The position numbers and the translations under genes were made by a program. Positions 6,101 to 7,801 of a stretch of 7,801 bases of DNA are shown here, one piece after another. A model generated the notes under the pieces. It was not told the origin of the DNA. It did no database searches and was given only the letters and a program-made list of their open reading frames with translations. Position 1 is the first letter of the stretch. Each line of letters opens with the position of its first letter. Origin of the DNA: an uncultured Bacteroidales bacterium (lineage in GTDB: Bacteria; Bacteroidota; Bacteroidia; Bacteroidales; P3); assembly GCA_937906975.1 (NCBI GenBank), contig CALCUN010000123.1:1-7801 (forward strand), written 5' to 3'.

Positions 6101-7507
6101 ATGAATATAGAAAAACGCAACACAAACTTCATAGACAGAGATAAACTCTATGGTTTGATAGAAGGAAAAACACCTACAACAAATGAGGTTAATGAAATAT
6201 TAAACAAAGCCTTAAAGTTAAAAGGACTTAATCTTGAAGATGTGGCTTGTTTGTTAAGAGTAACCGACACAGACACCATTCACAAAATAATGGAAACGGC
6301 AAAGACTGTAAAAGAAGCGATATATGGCAAACGTTTAGTGCTTTTCGCTCCTATTTATACAGGAAATATGTGCGTAAACAACTGCACTTATTGTTCTTTC
6401 CGTAGAGATAACAAACTAATCAAAAGAAAAATTCTTACAATGCAAGAGATTGCAGAAGAAACATCAGCACTTTTGAAACAAGGTCATAAGAGAGCACTTT
6501 TGATTTGCGGAGAAAACAACAAAAACGGCACAGATTACATGGTAGAAGCCATACGCACAACCTACGGAGTAAGAGAAAGAGGAGGCAAAGACTACATTAG
6601 AAGAATAAACGTTGAACTTGCTCCAATGGAAGTGGCAGATTTCGCAAGATTAAAGGCAGAAAAAATAGGAACATACGTTTGTTTCCAAGAAACTTACGAC
6701 GAAATAAAATACAAAGACTTCCATCCTGCTGGCACACCTAAGGCAGATTATTTGTATCGCTTAACTGTAATGGACAGAGCAATGGAAGGCGGAGTTGATG
6801 ACGTAGGAATAGGTGCATTATTCGGACTTACAGATTACAGATTTGAAGTTTTGGCAATGATGGAGCACGCAAAACATCTTGAAGAATGCTATGGCTGTGG
6901 TCCACACACAGTTTCTGTTCCAAGAATGGAGCCTGCAATCGGTGCACCTACGGCTGAAAACATCCCAATGCCTGTTAGCGATGACGACTTCAAGAAACTT
7001 GTAGCCATAATCCGTATTGCCTTACCATATACCGGCATAATACTTTCTACAAGAGAAAACGACAAAATGCGAAACGAACTAATAGAATACGGAGTTAGTC
7101 AAATCTCAGCTGCAAGCAAAACAAACCCTGGCTCATACGCACACGAAGAAGAAAATACCGGCACTCAATTCTCAACAGGCGACCACAGAACATTAGAAGA
7201 AGTGATTTCCTCATTGATAGATGGCGGTTACATTCCTTCATTCTGCACAGGCTGTTACAGAAAACACAGAGTAGGCGGCGATTTCATGGACTTAGCAAAA
7301 CCAGGCTTGATAAAACAATACTGCTTGCCAAACGCAATGTTCACTTTCAGAGAATACCTTGAAGATTTCGCCTCAACAGAAACCAAGATGAAAGGAATAG
7401 AGTTGATAAAATCAATGTTTGCCGAAGTAGAGAAGAAAGAACTTATAAGAAAAATAGAAGACAATCTCTGCAAAATAGAAAACGGAGAAAGAGATATTTA
7501 CTTCTAA
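6101..7507 (+). CDS. hydG: [FeFe]-hydrogenase maturation radical SAM tyrosine lyase HydG
   Basis: Cytosolic radical SAM enzyme that cleaves L-tyrosine to p-cresol and dehydroglycine, then breaks the latter into CO and cyanide, delivering an Fe(CO)2(CN) unit used to build the H-cluster of [FeFe] hydrogenase together with HydE and HydF. The 468 residues are full length. The radical SAM CX3CX2C is CVNNCTYC with Cys91, 95 and 98, followed by SFRRDN, and a SAM-contacting GEN lies at 137-139. The TIM barrel runs to about residue 345. GPHTVSVPRMEPAIGAP (267-283) contains His269, a candidate ligand for the extra 'dangler' iron by comparison with other HydG proteins (inference). The C-terminal cluster motif CX2CX22C is Cys382, Cys385 and Cys408 (FCTGCYRKHR ... 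QYCLPNA), which separates HydG from the related ThiH and BioB. All eight diagnostic features seen suggest an active enzyme. hydE, hydF and hydA are not in the window, and a strong terminator follows directly. Confidence 0.97.
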   Translation: MNIEKRNTNFIDRDKLYGLIEGKTPTTNEVNEILNKALKLKGLNLEDVACLLRVTDTDTIHKIMETAKTVKEAIYGKRLVLFAPIYTGNMCVNNCTYCSFRRDNKLIKRKILTMQEIAEETSALLKQGHKRALLICGENNKNGTDYMVEAIRTTYGVRERGGKDYIRRINVELAPMEVADFARLKAEKIGTYVCFQETYDEIKYKDFHPAGTPKADYLYRLTVMDRAMEGGVDDVGIGALFGLTDYRFEVLAMMEHAKHLEECYGCGPHTVSVPRMEPAIGAPTAENIPMPVSDDDFKKLVAIIRIALPYTGIILSTRENDKMRNELIEYGVSQISAASKTNPGSYAHEEENTGTQFSTGDHRTLEEVISSLIDGGYIPSFCTGCYRKHRVGGDFMDLAKPGLIKQYCLPNAMFTFREYLEDFASTETKMKGIELIKSMFAEVEKKELIRKIEDNLCKIENGERDIYF

Positions 7508-7526
7508 AAAAATAAGTCTTTAAATA

Positions 7527-7576
7527 AAAAAAATAAAGCAAAGAATTAAAAAATTATTTCTTTGCTTTATTTTTTT
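7527..7576. terminator. Bidirectional terminator between hydG and the T9SS gene
   Basis: Bases 7527-7545 and 7558-7576 form a perfect 19-pair inverted repeat around a 12-base loop. The right arm reads TTCTTTGCTTTATTTTTTT, so the GC-containing core (AAAGCAAAGAA) is flanked by an A-run on the left and a T-run on the right, giving a U-tail in either direction. It sits 20 bases after the hydG stop and 11 bases after the stop of the convergent gene, so it can end both transcripts. Confidence 0.9.
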
Positions 7577-7587
7577 ATTTCTTTGTT

Positions 7588-7801
7588 TTATTCTATCAGA
7601 ATCTTTTTGTTTGCAAAGCCTCTTTGTGTTTTTATTCTTACGATGTAAGCACCGCTTTGAAGATTTGATACATCTATTGTTTCAATGTTTTGACTGCCTT
7701 GTTTTCTTAGCACAACTTGTCCTAAGGCATTATGGATTTCTATTTCCCTTACCTTAAAAGATGATTGCACTGTTACAATATCACTTGCAGGATTTGGCGA
7801 A
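7588..7801 (-). CDS. C-terminal end of a T9SS-secreted protein (type A sorting domain), partial
   Basis: Only the last 70 codons are inside the window; the frame stays open to the right edge, so the true start lies outside. The in-frame GTG at 7768-7770 is a valine codon within the domain, not a start. The visible residues form a Por/T9SS type A sorting domain: SPNPASD at the beginning, VREIEIHNALGQVVLRKQ, IDVSNLQSGAYIVRIKT and the basic ending FANKKILIE. Such domains guide a protein across the outer membrane through the type IX system and are usually removed by the sortase as the protein is anchored or released. The passenger is unseen, so the function is unknown, but such proteins are often adhesins or secreted hydrolases. 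It is convergent with hydG and unlikely to share function with it. Confidence 0.9.
   Translation of the reverse strand, partial: SPNPASDIVTVQSSFKVREIEIHNALGQVVLRKQGSQNIETIDVSNLQSGAYIVRIKTQRGFANKKILIE

Noticed and set aside
7255..7473. A 72-codon minus-strand frame inside hydG
   Set aside because: It lies antisense to the conserved C-terminal cluster region of hydG, whose reading frame is beyond doubt.
1..7801. CRISPR arrays, tRNA or rRNA genes, insertion sequences
   Set aside because: No regularly spaced repeats, cloverleaf or rRNA sequences, transposase frames or terminal inverted repeats were seen on either strand.

Overview
This AT-rich window most likely comes from an anaerobic, fermentative member of the Bacteroidota, probably Bacteroidales. 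The evidence is a type IX secretion (T9SS) C-terminal sorting domain, promoters of the Bacteroidota form (TTG/TTTG, N19, TAnnTTTG) instead of -35/-10 boxes, no clear Shine-Dalgarno sites, a beta-helix lipoprotein of a Bacteroidota type with an acidic stretch after the lipid cysteine, and an [FeFe]-hydrogenase maturase. No species can be named from the sequence alone.

Layout, left to right. Positions 1-113 are non-coding with a few imperfect short repeats. A terminator hairpin (114-146) ends ppdK (171-2882, minus), pyruvate phosphate dikinase with all catalytic residues present. Upstream of ppdK on the same strand is a two-gene unit: a Sec-exported DUF362 protein with two [4Fe-4S] ferredoxin motifs (4526-5626), followed 7 bases later by a beta-helix lipoprotein (2971-4518; the ATG is preferred over a TTG 21 bases upstream). 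No terminator is visible between the lipoprotein gene and ppdK, so read-through is possible.

Positions 5627-5831 are a divergent promoter region with two good Bacteroidota promoters arranged almost symmetrically. Rightward lie a TM1266-type 'iron-only hydrogenase system regulator' (5832-6098) and, 2 bases later, hydG (6101-7507). A strong bidirectional terminator (7527-7576) separates hydG from a convergent gene of which only the last 70 codons, a T9SS type A sorting domain, are in the window (7588 to the right edge).

How the genes may work together: HydG makes the CO and cyanide ligands of the hydrogenase H-cluster and the small TM1266 protein is its usual genomic companion, so the organism very probably has an [FeFe] hydrogenase encoded elsewhere; hydE, hydF and hydA are not here. 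PpdK links pyruvate and PEP in PPi-using energy metabolism, consistent with a fermenter. The divergent pair is the least understood part: an iron-sulfur protein apparently exported through Sec, encoded with a probably surface-exposed lipoprotein and sharing a near-palindromic promoter region with the hydrogenase maturation operon. A functional link between the two sides is an inference from layout only.
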